Part shown: piece after piece, positions 15,661-24,833 of the stretch
Numbering within the stretch: the stretch's first letter is position 1
Layout of the letters: each line of letters opens with the position of its first letter
NCBI RefSeq assembly: GCF_900143265.1
Contig: NZ_FRDJ01000001.1
Coordinates: forward strand, 426,393 to 490,392
DNA: 64,000 nucleotides
Direction: 5' to 3'
From: Fervidobacterium gondwanense DSM 13020
GTDB lineage: Bacteria; Thermotogota; Thermotogae; Thermotogales; Fervidobacteriaceae
Made by a program: the position numbers and the translations under genes
Notes under the pieces: generated by a model
What the model saw: only the letters and a program-made list of their open reading frames with translations
What the model was told of the DNA's origin: nothing
The model's database searches: none

Positions 15661-18600
15661 TTACTTCACTTTGAATATCCAAATGTCGCTGCCGCCTAAG
15701 TTGGTGCCTACATCGATGTTCTTGGAGAATGTTGTACCAAGAACAATAACTGAACCATCTTCGTCTATGAACACATCATATGCATAATCAGATAGGCTTC
15801 CTCCATATGTCTTAGACCATCTCAGATTTCCTTCATTGTCTATGTCGATCAACCAAGCGTCCGCCGCTCCTTTTGTACCATCTAACTTCGACACTGTGTA
15901 ACCAACTACTATGAATCCTCCATCTTCAAATTCTGCAGCAGAATATGCTATATCTTCGTCCTGACCGCCTAACGTCTTTATCCAGAGAATTTCACCTGCT
16001 GGGTTGACTTTTGCAATCAGAACGTCCCAGTATCCTTCGTTTTTCTGCACATCTCCATCAACTGATGTTGTGTAACCTACGAGCAAGAAGTTTCCATCTC
16101 TTGTTGGAAGCAACTTAGCGATCTCATCTTGATCAGTTCCTCCATATGCTTTGTTAACTGTAATCTCTTTGAAGTCCTTAGTCACTTTGAATATCCAAAT
16201 ATCTGAACTGCCGTGGTTGTATGGGATGTTACCTTCAAGTGAGTATGTCACATTTGCAATCAGGTAACCATCCTCAAGTTCAACAGCATCAACAGCTTTA
16301 TCTCTGTCAAGACCTCCAAATGTCTTACTTGCAAGTATGTTACCTTGTCCATCAAGTTTCAGCAACCAGCTGTCCCAAGTACCGATGTTACCTCCAGTGT
16401 CACCGTTTACAGAGTTTGTTGTACCTACGACAAGCAAGCCATTATCAGATGTTGGTATAACTTTTGACGCAATATCGTTACCCGTACCGCCGTATAATTT
16501 TATCCACTTCGTTTTACCTTCTTTATCAAGCTTTGCAACCAAGTAGTCCCAACCACCCTTGTTGACATTGCCCGCCACTTCTTTCGAGAGTGTATAACCG
16601 AGCACTACATAGCCATCAGCTGTCTCTTTGATATCTGCTGCTTCATCCCAACCTTTGCCGCCGAGCAATTTAATCCACTCTACTTTTAAATCTTTTGTAA
16701 GCTTTGCAACCAATATGTCAGATTCTCCCATGAATCCTGGTACGCTATCAGATTGAGTGTTTCCAACAACTATATATCCGCCGTCGGAGGTTCTCAAAAG
16801 CTTTCTTCCAGTGTCTTGTGCCTTTCCGCCTATGCTGAGCTGTTTTTGCACAGTTGGGAGCTTAGTCCTGAATGTGAAGATATCGCTTTCTATTTGTCCA
16901 AACTCGTTACCAGCAACAATCTGCCACCTGTATTCTGTTCCGAAATGCAATTGTGGTAATGCGTATTCGTTGCTTTCAAATCTTCCAACAAGCTCAAGTG
17001 TGGTTGTACCAAAGTAGAGGTTGAAATCTTTTGCCCTTTCGCTTTCCCACTTGAGCGTTACGTCAACAGGAACTTCTTGCGCACCGTTTTCTGGATAGAT
17101 AGCTTTTGGCTTTTCTGGGATCTGACCTGTTGTGAATTTCCAAACTGGTCCTTCGCTTTGACCAAATCGGTTCTTTGCAACGACTTTCCAGTAATACGTG
17201 GTTCCGAACAACAGATCAGTTATTTCAACTGCACTTTCTTTGAGGTCAGTTTGGAAGAGTTCCAGCATATCCTCTGTAAATCCAACGTATATGTCGTATG
17301 CCTCTGCTTTTGCACTTTCCCACTTCAGAACAAGTTTGTTAAATTGATCAACAGCACCATCTTCTGGGTCAGGATTGAATGGTACTGCTGGGACGTTACC
17401 TACCGTGAATTTGACGACCGGGCTTTCAGCTTCACCAAATCTGTTCTTTCCGACAACCTTCCAGTAGTAAGTTGTGCCAAGTTCTAAATCTTTCAACGCA
17501 AATACGTTCTCGGTGATATTTTCAGCTACCAATTCCAACGCTTCCGGTGATTTTCCTACATAAACATCATAAACATCTGCACATTCGAATTCCCAAGAAA
17601 GCTCCAGATCTTTCCAAACATCCTCTTCGCCATCCGATGGATATAGTATGTTCAAGAATTCCGGTGCTTTTCCTGTTTTAAACATTTCAACGTTGCTTTC
17701 ACTTGCTCCGAAGTCATTCTTGGCAACAACTTTCCAGAAGTAAGTTGTATCCTGTGGCAATTCATACGGTAATGTGAATTCAGATTCTGTTGTAGTCGCT
17801 ATAAGTTCAAGATTTTCATAGTCTTCACCAAAATACAGTTCATACTCGTTCGCATCTTCACTGGACCATCTGAACGTTGGTTGTATCCAAACTTTCTCAC
17901 CAGTTGGTTCAATAAGCTCAGGTTTTGTTGGCACATCACCTGTTGAGAATATCCACACAGGACCTTCCGTTTCTCCATAAGCGTTCTTTGCAACCACTTT
18001 CCAATAATAAACAGTCCCGAGTTCGAGCTTTTCGGTATCATACATCGGTTCTTCAACGGTTGCAACAAGCTGTAATTCTTCAGGTGATTTTCCAAAGTAC
18101 ACATCAAACTCTGCTGCCTTTTCCGACTGCCACATGAGTCTTGGCTCGATCCATACTTTTTGAGCACCATCGTATGGGACTGGTTCATCTGGAATCGTTG
18201 GAGCATCACCTATTCTGAACTTGAAGACCTTGCTTTCAGTTTCACCGAATGCGTTCTTTGCAACTATCTTCCATTCGTAAGTCGTCGATGGTTTGAGTTT
18301 TTCGAGTTCATACTTGTTATCAAAGTAGTTTTTCTCAAGAATCTCTAAATTTCCTTCTTCGCCAAAATAGATATCGTAAAGCTTTGCTCTCTTGCTTTGC
18401 CAAGTCAAAGTGATGTTTGGAAGGACATCCACAGCTCCATCTTCTGGTTCAATCTCTCCAATCTCTCCCGGTATGAATTCAGTGTTTTGGAAATCGATAA
18501 GGGCATTTACGAGAACACCACCTGTGCCAATTAGTACGTTTAGAGGTATGTTAGCAAGCGATATCCTGTCCCTTACAACCTCAACGGCGTCTTTTCTACC

Positions 18601-19050
18601 GTATGCAACGATGCGTTCGTCCTTATTGTCAACCATACCAAGTACTTTGACTATAACGTTGTACTTGCCAGCTTTAAGTTTTGCGATAAGGCCTGTTGCT
18701 TGACCTGTTTCCCTATCATAGTTCAATTCATACGGTCCTTCAACCACATCCTGGTTGAAAATCTCAACCGTAGCCCGAGTTATCCATATGCCATTTTCAA
18801 GTAAGGCTTTATCGAGTTCTGAAAGTCCAAGAGAGTACTCCTCGTATTCACCAGGAGGTAGGATTGGCTCGACTATCGGAGCATACTTTTGCAGTATGTT
18901 CTGAAGCGCTTCGTTTAAATCAACGTTTGGATTTTCAAGAAGAGCTTTGAGTTCGTAGTACAACTTTGCAAGCGGTGTAGTTTGGGTGACCTGTGCGATT
19001 GAGAGAACTGAAACAAGAACAATAACTACCATGAACAGAAGTTTCCTCAT
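15661..19050 (-). CDS. Secreted protein with six fibronectin-III-like repeats and a seven-blade propeller
   Basis: The 1129-residue protein has a signal peptide (1-19), an N-terminal region with a carboxypeptidase-regulatory-like segment (about 90-190), six tandem beta-sandwich repeats of about 90 residues (about 200-745) and a C-terminal repeat domain (about 755-1129). Each sandwich repeat carries a (Y/F)xVYFG strand and a TxYYWKVVAKNxFGExE strand typical of fibronectin type III. The C-terminal part has seven copies of a GGxxxD...DGGYIVVGxT...D.WxxK unit, so a closed seven-blade propeller is likely. A cell-surface or released binding protein is inferred; the ligand is unknown. The start has GGGGGGAAG upstream. 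No hydrolase motif was recognised. Confidence 0.8.
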   Translation of the reverse strand: MRKLLFMVVIVLVSVLSIAQVTQTTPLAKLYYELKALLENPNVDLNEALQNILQKYAPIVEPILPPGEYEEYSLGLSELDKALLENGIWITRATVEIFNQDVVEGPYELNYDRETGQATGLIAKLKAGKYNVIVKVLGMVDNKDERIVAYGRKDAVEVVRDRISLANIPLNVLIGTGGVLVNALIDFQNTEFIPGEIGEIEPEDGAVDVLPNITLTWQSKRAKLYDIYFGEEGNLEILEKNYFDNKYELEKLKPSTTYEWKIVAKNAFGETESKVFKFRIGDAPTIPDEPVPYDGAQKVWIEPRLMWQSEKAAEFDVYFGKSPEELQLVATVEEPMYDTEKLELGTVYYWKVVAKNAYGETEGPVWIFSTGDVPTKPELIEPTGEKVWIQPTFRWSSEDANEYELYFGEDYENLELIATTTESEFTLPYELPQDTTYFWKVVAKNDFGASESNVEMFKTGKAPEFLNILYPSDGEEDVWKDLELSWEFECADVYDVYVGKSPEALELVAENITENVFALKDLELGTTYYWKVVGKNRFGEAESPVVKFTVGNVPAVPFNPDPEDGAVDQFNKLVLKWESAKAEAYDIYVGFTEDMLELFQTDLKESAVEITDLLFGTTYYWKVVAKNRFGQSEGPVWKFTTGQIPEKPKAIYPENGAQEVPVDVTLKWESERAKDFNLYFGTTTLELVGRFESNEYALPQLHFGTEYRWQIVAGNEFGQIESDIFTFRTKLPTVQKQLSIGGKAQDTGRKLLRTSDGGYIVVGNTQSDSVPGFMGESDILVAKLTKDLKVEWIKLLGGKGWDEAADIKETADGYVVLGYTLSKEVAGNVNKGGWDYLVAKLDKEGKTKWIKLYGGTGNDIASKVIPTSDNGLLVVGTTNSVNGDTGGNIGTWDSWLLKLDGQGNILASKTFGGLDRDKAVDAVELEDGYLIANVTYSLEGNIPYNHGSSDIWIFKVTKDFKEITVNKAYGGTDQDEIAKLLPTRDGNFLLVGYTTSVDGDVQKNEGYWDVLIAKVNPAGEILWIKTLGGQDEDIAYSAAEFEDGGFIVVGYTVSKLDGTKGAADAWLIDIDNEGNLRWSKTYGGSLSDYAYDVFIDEDGSVIVLGTTFSKNIDVGTNLGGSDIWIFKVK

Positions 19051-19118
19051 ATACTTCCCCCCTTTTGGATATTGAGTTTTTAGGAACTTATAAGCTGAAA
19101 TGATTATACACCTTCTAT

Positions 19119-19127
19119 ATTATAACA
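19119..19127 (-). promoter_or_regulatory. Extended -10 promoter for the repeat-protein gene
   Basis: Minus-strand TGTTATAAT (19127-19119) lies about 70 bases before the start codon. The -35 region is weak. Together with the plus-strand promoter it fills the 305-base divergent gap. Confidence 0.5.
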
Positions 19128-19285
19128 CCAAATATTTGAATCATTGCAACAATTTTTTATTTTTTCCTGAGTTAGACAATTTTCATAAAAACTCGGAGAA
19201 GAACTCAAGTATAAAATTTGAAGAAGATTTTTACAACGATAGCCGAGAACAGGTGTGATAAAATACAAAATTTCAATTTATGAAT

Positions 19286-19337
19286 GTAAATATTTACGCA
19301 ATAGAATATTGACGTATGCCCTTATGGGCAGATTATC
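19286..19337 (+). promoter_or_regulatory. Promoter with two palindromes before the glycan operon, candidate operator
   Basis: TTGACG (19309-19314) and GATTAT (19331-19336) are separated by 16 bases. TGCCC-TTAT-GGGCA (19317-19330) fills that spacer, and a perfect 12-bp palindrome GTAAATATTTAC (19286-19297) lies just upstream. A repressor bound to either site would affect this promoter. The LacI-type regulator at 26254 is the obvious candidate, but no experiment links them. Confidence 0.5.
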
Positions 19338-19355
19338 TAAATAGGAGGGGTCGGT

Positions 19356-21035
19356 ATGAAAAGGTTTTTCATAGCGGTTTTGGTGATTGTTGTCTTTGCT
19401 ACAGCACTTTTTGCGGATGTGGTCTACAAAAGGGATGAAACTCTTTACGCTGGCGGTGGTATGTGGTCACCACCATCAAACTGGAACCCAATCACGCCAT
19501 GGAATGCAGTAACAGGTACCGTTGGCTTGATCTATGAAACTCTTTTCGGTTATAACCCACTGACTGACGAGCTTATTCCGTGGCTTGCTGAGAGCGGAAA
19601 GTGGACATCGAAGAACACATACGAGCTCAAATTGAGAAAAGGAGTCACCTGGACCGATGGTACTCCATTTACCGCAAGAGATGTAAAGTTTACATTTGAG
19701 CTTGCAAAGAACATTCCAGAAGTGTCTTACAGCCCACTTTGGACTTGGATTGCAAAGATCGATACTCCAGACGACTACACCGTTGTATTTACATTCTCAA
19801 CGCCAAGATACCACGAATGGGCATGGCAACTCTATCAGCTCCCGATAATCCCACAACACATTTGGTCAAAAAAGTCTAAGGACGATGTTTTATCAGGAGC
19901 GAATGAAAAACCAGTTGGAACAGGTCCGTATATAGCAGAAACCTGGGCAGACGACAGGATGGTGTACTTAAGAAATGAAAATTGGTGGGGGAATAAAGTG
20001 TACGGTCAACCAAAGCCGAAAAGAATTGTCTACTTGAGAGTTTTAAGCAACAATGTCGCCCTCGGAATGATAATGAAAGGCGAACTTGACATATCGAACT
20101 TCTTCCTACCAGGAGTTCCAACACTGAAGAAAACATATTCCGACATACACACGTGGTTTGAAAAAGAGCCATACATGCTTTCTGACAACACAGCATATCT
20201 GTTCATCAACACAACAAAGAAACCTCTCAACGATCCAAACCTCAGGCGAGCACTGGCATTTGCTATCGACCCATCGGTTATAGCAAAGACGGTTTTTGAA
20301 GGACAAGTTCTGCCAAGCAACTCCGTTGGTTTCCTTCCAATAAAGGGTTGGATGAAATACTACCCAGAGAACGCAGTGAAACAACTCGGGTTCAAGTACG
20401 ATCCAAAGACAGCGAGAGATCTGCTTGACAAGGCTGGATATAAAGACGTGAACAAAGATGGATACAGAGAAGCACCGGATGGTAGCAAGTTCAAGATATC
20501 GATTATCGTTCCATTCGGCTGGACTGACTGGATGGAATCTATAAAGATCATAGCATCACAACTTAGAGCTGTTGGCATCAACGCAGAAGCACAGTTCCCG
20601 GATTACAGCAAGTACTGGGAAGATTTGACGGCTGGAAAGTTCGACATGGCTATCAACAACTTCAGTTCGCAGATGAGCGTTTCACCTTGGACAATGTTCA
20701 ACTGGCTATTCAACTCGAATATCGATGAATACATGTACAACGGTAACTTCGGAAGGTACAAGAACCAAAAATTGTTTGACTTAATCACTCAACTTAATTC
20801 AACACCGATGGAAGATATCGCTGCAAACAAGAAAGTTGTCGAACAGATTGCTGAAATCTTCTTGAAAGAAATGCCTGCAATTCCACTCTGGTACAACGGT
20901 ATGTGGTTCCAGGCAAGTACACAAGTTTGGAAAAACTGGCCAAGCGAAAAGTCACCGTACGCATATCCAGTCACATGGGGCGGAAGATGGCAGACTGGCG
21001 GAGTGCTGATGCTTATTGGAATAACGAATAAATAA
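19356..21035 (+). CDS. ABC transporter substrate-binding protein, family 5 (peptide/oligosaccharide type)
   Basis: This exported binding protein feeds the permease encoded next to it. The 559 residues start with a signal peptide (cleavage near LFA, residue 20) and have the SBP_bac_5 layout: GLIYETLFGYNP, LRKGVTWTDGTPFTARDVKFTFE, PVGTGPYI and RRALAFAIDPS. In Thermotogota many family-5 proteins bind oligosaccharides rather than peptides. The downstream GH1, GH5 and GH130 genes favour beta-manno- or beta-gluco-oligosaccharides here; that is inference. It starts at ATG 19356 behind AGGAGGGG and is the first gene of the operon. Confidence 0.88.
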   Translation: MKRFFIAVLVIVVFATALFADVVYKRDETLYAGGGMWSPPSNWNPITPWNAVTGTVGLIYETLFGYNPLTDELIPWLAESGKWTSKNTYELKLRKGVTWTDGTPFTARDVKFTFELAKNIPEVSYSPLWTWIAKIDTPDDYTVVFTFSTPRYHEWAWQLYQLPIIPQHIWSKKSKDDVLSGANEKPVGTGPYIAETWADDRMVYLRNENWWGNKVYGQPKPKRIVYLRVLSNNVALGMIMKGELDISNFFLPGVPTLKKTYSDIHTWFEKEPYMLSDNTAYLFINTTKKPLNDPNLRRALAFAIDPSVIAKTVFEGQVLPSNSVGFLPIKGWMKYYPENAVKQLGFKYDPKTARDLLDKAGYKDVNKDGYREAPDGSKFKISIIVPFGWTDWMESIKIIASQLRAVGINAEAQFPDYSKYWEDLTAGKFDMAINNFSSQMSVSPWTMFNWLFNSNIDEYMYNGNFGRYKNQKLFDLITQLNSTPMEDIAANKKVVEQIAEIFLKEMPAIPLWYNGMWFQASTQVWKNWPSEKSPYAYPVTWGGRWQTGGVLMLIGITNK

Positions 21036-21059
21036 GATCGTTGGGCTGAGGTGTGTTTG

Positions 21060-22049
21060 ATGAAAAAATACCTTAGGACAAAAATCTTAGTCTACATACT
21101 TACTTTCATATTTGCTGTAACTATAGATTGGTTGATTCCCAGGCTCATGCCTGGGAATCCCATCCTTGTCTTAGTCTCAAGATTCTCAGGGCTTCCGGAG
21201 TCCGCAAGAGTCATGTACAGCTATTTAACAAAAGCATTTGGTCTTGACTTGCCAATGTGGAAGCAATACATAAACTTCTGGATAGCATTCTTTAAAGGAG
21301 ACCTCGGCATAAGTATATACCTTTATCCGAAACCTGTCTTGGATGTTCTAAAGAGCGCTCTTCCATATTCATTGGGCGTGCTCTTGCCAGCGATTATTCT
21401 TAGCTGGATCGTTGGAAATTCTCTCGGCGCTATTGCGGCACGCAGAAAGAGATTAGACTCGATTATGCTACCAATTATGTACTTCATCACTGGGGCACCA
21501 TACTTGTGGTTGGGTATATTGCTTGCCTATTATCTCGGTGTTGTCTTAAGGTGGTTCCCAATTGCTGGTGCTTACAGCTATGCTTTGAGACCTCATTGGT
21601 CGTGGCTATTTGTAAGCGATTTTCTGAAGCATTGGATATTACCATTCTTGTCTCTTTTCATCATCCAACTCGGCGGTTGGGCAATTGGGATGCGGAACAT
21701 GGTCATATACGAACTTGAACACAATTACGTGAGATATCTTGAAACATTGGGTGTGAAGAGAAAACTAATACGAAAATATGCGTTCAGAAACGCCATATTG
21801 CCACAAGTCACCGGATTGGCATTGCAACTGGGTACAATTATAGCTGGCCAGGTGACAACCGAAGTTGTCTTTTCTTATCCAGGAATTGGATACATCCTTA
21901 CTCAAGCAATCTTGAACCAAGATTACTTCCTGATTCAAGGTTGTTTCTTGTTCATCATTATAGGTGTTCTTGTTGCGAACTTCACGGTTGATTTCGTTTA
22001 CATCGCACTCGACCCAAGAATTAGGTATTCGTACGGTGGTGAGGTATAA
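21060..22049 (+). CDS. ABC transporter permease, DppB/OppB family
   Basis: This inner-membrane subunit has 329 residues, an N-terminal membrane helix, a short periplasmic loop and five more helices. The coupling (EAA) loop is visible as YLETLGVKRKLIRKYAFRNAILP. The start is ATG 21060 behind GAGGTG; an upstream ATG at 21051 is inside the ribosome region. The stop overlaps the next gene by one base, implying coupled translation of the two permeases. Confidence 0.9.
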   Translation: MKKYLRTKILVYILTFIFAVTIDWLIPRLMPGNPILVLVSRFSGLPESARVMYSYLTKAFGLDLPMWKQYINFWIAFFKGDLGISIYLYPKPVLDVLKSALPYSLGVLLPAIILSWIVGNSLGAIAARRKRLDSIMLPIMYFITGAPYLWLGILLAYYLGVVLRWFPIAGAYSYALRPHWSWLFVSDFLKHWILPFLSLFIIQLGGWAIGMRNMVIYELEHNYVRYLETLGVKRKLIRKYAFRNAILPQVTGLALQLGTIIAGQVTTEVVFSYPGIGYILTQAILNQDYFLIQGCFLFIIIGVLVANFTVDFVYIALDPRIRYSYGGEV

Positions 22050-22891
22050 TGGGAGAAATAATGTTCTTTGCGTTCAGAAATAGAAAACTTCGAGCAGGAC
22101 TTTCCATCGTTCTTTTCTTTTTAGTATTAGCACTCATCGGTCCATACATATCAAAATACAAAGATCCCTTAGAATATGTAGGGGCTGGTTATCAGCCACC
22201 AAGCAAAGATTACTGGCTCGGAACAACGACTTTTGGTCAGGATGTGTTCACTCAGCTTGTGTTTGGACTCCGTTCGTCTTTCTTTGTTGGATTGTTAGGC
22301 GGAGGGCTTGCCACACTGATAGGGCTTATTATCGGTTTCTTCGCCGGATACGAGGGTGGATGGATAGACGAGTTGTTGATGATGCTCACGAACATTTTGT
22401 TGGTCGTACCAACGTTGGCTTTGCTCATAATCATAGCGGCTTACTTGCCTTACAGAGGCGTTTTTATACAGAGCATCATAATCGGCTTCACAGCATGGCC
22501 TTGGACAGCCAGAGCGGTAAGGGCACAGACGCTTTCTCTAAAAGCGAGAGAATTCGTCAACTTAGCTCGAATAAGTGGCCGGAGCCATTTGAAGATAATC
22601 ATGTACGAGATCATGCCAAACATGTTGTCTTACGTTTTCATGGTCTTTATCCTTCAATTTGGTGGTGCTATTCTGGCAGCTGTTGGTCTTGATTTCATTG
22701 GTCTTGGACCAACAAAAGGAATATCCGTCGGCTTGATGCTCCAGAATGCTGTGCTTTGGAACGCGATTCAGCTCGGAATGTGGTGGTGGGCAATACCACC
22801 GGGATTAGTCATAACACTCATCGTTGGTGCACTGTACTTCATGAACGTAGGGCTCGACGAGGTCTTCAATCCAAAACTTAGAGAGATGTAG
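22049..22891 (+). CDS. ABC transporter permease, DppC/OppC family
   Basis: This is the second channel subunit, 280 residues with about six membrane helices. Family motifs: YWLGTTTFGQDVFTQLVFGLR in the first loop and an EAA loop in EFVNLARISGRSHLKIIMYEIMPNM. It overlaps the preceding permease gene by one base and precedes two ATPase genes. It is a normal-length family member, unlike the 571-residue homologue at 29465. Confidence 0.9.
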   Translation: MGEIMFFAFRNRKLRAGLSIVLFFLVLALIGPYISKYKDPLEYVGAGYQPPSKDYWLGTTTFGQDVFTQLVFGLRSSFFVGLLGGGLATLIGLIIGFFAGYEGGWIDELLMMLTNILLVVPTLALLIIIAAYLPYRGVFIQSIIIGFTAWPWTARAVRAQTLSLKAREFVNLARISGRSHLKIIMYEIMPNMLSYVFMVFILQFGGAILAAVGLDFIGLGPTKGISVGLMLQNAVLWNAIQLGMWWWAIPPGLVITLIVGALYFMNVGLDEVFNPKLREM

Positions 22892-22927
22892 CTTATGGAT
22901 AATTGGAAAAAGGAGCCGTGATAATAG

Positions 22928-23884
22928 ATGCTTGAAGTAAAGAATTTGAAAGTTTATTATAGAACCCTTAGAGGTTACGTGAAGGCTGTTGACGATGTTA
23001 CTTTCCATGTTGCAGATAATGAACTCCTCGGACTTGCAGGTGAATCCGGCTGCGGGAAGTCAACTCTTGGAAATGGATTGATACTTCTTAAACCTCCTAT
23101 GAATTACTTTGGTGGCGATGTATTGCTCGATGGTGAGAGGCTTCCAATAGAGAATTTCGAAGAGATGAACAAGTATAGGTATCATAAAATATCAATCATA
23201 CCGCAGTACGCGATGGATGCGTTAAATCCAACAAGAAAGATAGGTGTTTACATTCGAGAAGTTCTACAAAGCAAAGGGATCGATCCAGAGAGTATCATGG
23301 ATAGATTAATTGAAAGGCTCAAATACGTTAATCTCTCAGAGAGAGTATTGAAGATGTACCCAATTGAACTATCTGGAGGTATGAAACAAAGATTAGTCAT
23401 GGTGATTTCTACCTTGCTCAATCCTTCACTCCTGATAGCAGATGAAATCACATCAGCGTTGGATGTCTCATCTCAAAAGGCAGTTTGCTTGATGATCAAG
23501 GGTTTTAAAGAAGCAGGGATTGTCAAATCATTGATATTCGTAACTCACGACTTATCTGTGCTCTACCAAATTGCTGATAGGATAATGATCATGTACGCCG
23601 GAAAAGTTGCAGAGATAGGCACAACTAAGCAATTGATTGAGAACCCCGTGCACCCATACACTAAGTTGCTCCTTTCATCGTTACCAGAAGTTGGCATTAG
23701 GTATACCGAAAAGCTGCTTTCTGGAATTCCCGGACAACCTCCTCATCTTCTGAATCCGCCACAAGGATGCAGGTTCAAAGATAGGTGTCCACTTCGAGGA
23801 AAAGAGTGTGATGAAGAACCACCGTTAGTTCAGGTTGAAGAAGGACACGTCGCTTACTGCTGGAAGGTGAAGTCCAATGCTTGA
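22928..23884 (+). CDS. ABC transporter ATP-binding protein, DppD/OppD family
   Basis: This cytoplasmic ATPase has 318 residues: Walker A GESGCGKST, signature LSGGMKQR, Walker B LLIADEITSALD and switch His in VTHDL. The C-terminal oligopeptide-transporter extension is present (CRFKDRCPLRGKEC), with a cysteine pattern seen in OppD/DppD proteins. Walker B is followed by EIT instead of the common EPT. It overlaps the next ATPase gene by eight bases; the two should form a heterodimer. Confidence 0.93.
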   Translation: MLEVKNLKVYYRTLRGYVKAVDDVTFHVADNELLGLAGESGCGKSTLGNGLILLKPPMNYFGGDVLLDGERLPIENFEEMNKYRYHKISIIPQYAMDALNPTRKIGVYIREVLQSKGIDPESIMDRLIERLKYVNLSERVLKMYPIELSGGMKQRLVMVISTLLNPSLLIADEITSALDVSSQKAVCLMIKGFKEAGIVKSLIFVTHDLSVLYQIADRIMIMYAGKVAEIGTTKQLIENPVHPYTKLLLSSLPEVGIRYTEKLLSGIPGQPPHLLNPPQGCRFKDRCPLRGKECDEEPPLVQVEEGHVAYCWKVKSNA

Positions 23885-24803
23885 AGTCAAAAATCTCACA
23901 AAAGCATATTCTGTCGGTTCTTTCGGGAAAGAGAAATTCTACGCTGTTGATAATGTTAGCTTTACAATATCAGACAATGAAATCTTGTCTTTAATAGGCG
24001 AGAGTGGGAGCGGAAAAACGACTATTGGAAAGCTCATTCTTAGGCTTTTAAAACCCACGAGTGGTACCATACTTTACAACGGAATAGACATCGCTTCATT
24101 TAAGAACTTAAAGGAATACTACAAACATGTGCAGGGTGTCTTCCAAGACCCGTTCAGCTCTTATAATCCTATATTTAAGATAGACCGTGTTTTCGATATG
24201 ATACGGGAAGAGTTCTATCCTTCTGTGAACGGCACAGAGTGGTTAGAAAGAGTGAAGAGCGTGATTGAAGATATCGGACTTAACCCAAAGGAGATCCTCG
24301 GAAAATTCCCACACCAACTGAGCGGTGGGCAACTCCAAAGACTTCTTATAGCAAGGGCTTTACTTATGGATACCAAGTTTTTGGTTGCGGATGAAATCAT
24401 AAGCATGTTGGACGCTTCAACAAGGATAGATGTTCTGAATACGTTAATAAAACTCAAAGAAAAAGGACTCTCAGTTCTATTTATAACACATGACCTTTCT
24501 CTTGGATATTATACAAGTGATAAGACGATCATCCTTTACCGAGGATCAATCATGGAAGTTGGCGATACAGTAAAAGTTTTCAACAACCCACTCCATCCAT
24601 ATACAAAGATGCTGCTCAACTCAGTGCCGACAGTTCACAAAAAGTGGGAAAAAGACACCATAGCCCTCGAAGGAAAGAACGTACCAGCGGGTTTTTGTAA
24701 ATTCTACGACAGATGCCCATTTGGAGATTCAATGTGCAAGAACGTGGAACTAGGAGAAGTTGAATCAAATCACAGTGTTGCCTGCGTGAGAGCAACAAAA
24801 TAA
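23877..24803 (+). CDS. ABC transporter ATP-binding protein, DppF/OppF family
   Basis: This is the partner ATPase, 308 residues. Walker A is GESGSGKTT, the signature is LSGGQLQR, Walker B is FLVADEIISMLD and the switch is ITHDL. A C-terminal cysteine-rich tail (FCKFYDRCPFGDSMC) resembles that of OppF. It overlaps the previous ATPase gene and is followed after 30 bases by the GH1 gene, so uptake and cleavage of the sugar are on one transcript. Confidence 0.92.
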   Translation: MLEVKNLTKAYSVGSFGKEKFYAVDNVSFTISDNEILSLIGESGSGKTTIGKLILRLLKPTSGTILYNGIDIASFKNLKEYYKHVQGVFQDPFSSYNPIFKIDRVFDMIREEFYPSVNGTEWLERVKSVIEDIGLNPKEILGKFPHQLSGGQLQRLLIARALLMDTKFLVADEIISMLDASTRIDVLNTLIKLKEKGLSVLFITHDLSLGYYTSDKTIILYRGSIMEVGDTVKVFNNPLHPYTKMLLNSVPTVHKKWEKDTIALEGKNVPAGFCKFYDRCPFGDSMCKNVELGEVESNHSVACVRATK

Positions 24804-24833
24804 ATCTTTGATTCTGAAGTAGGAGGGATTTAT

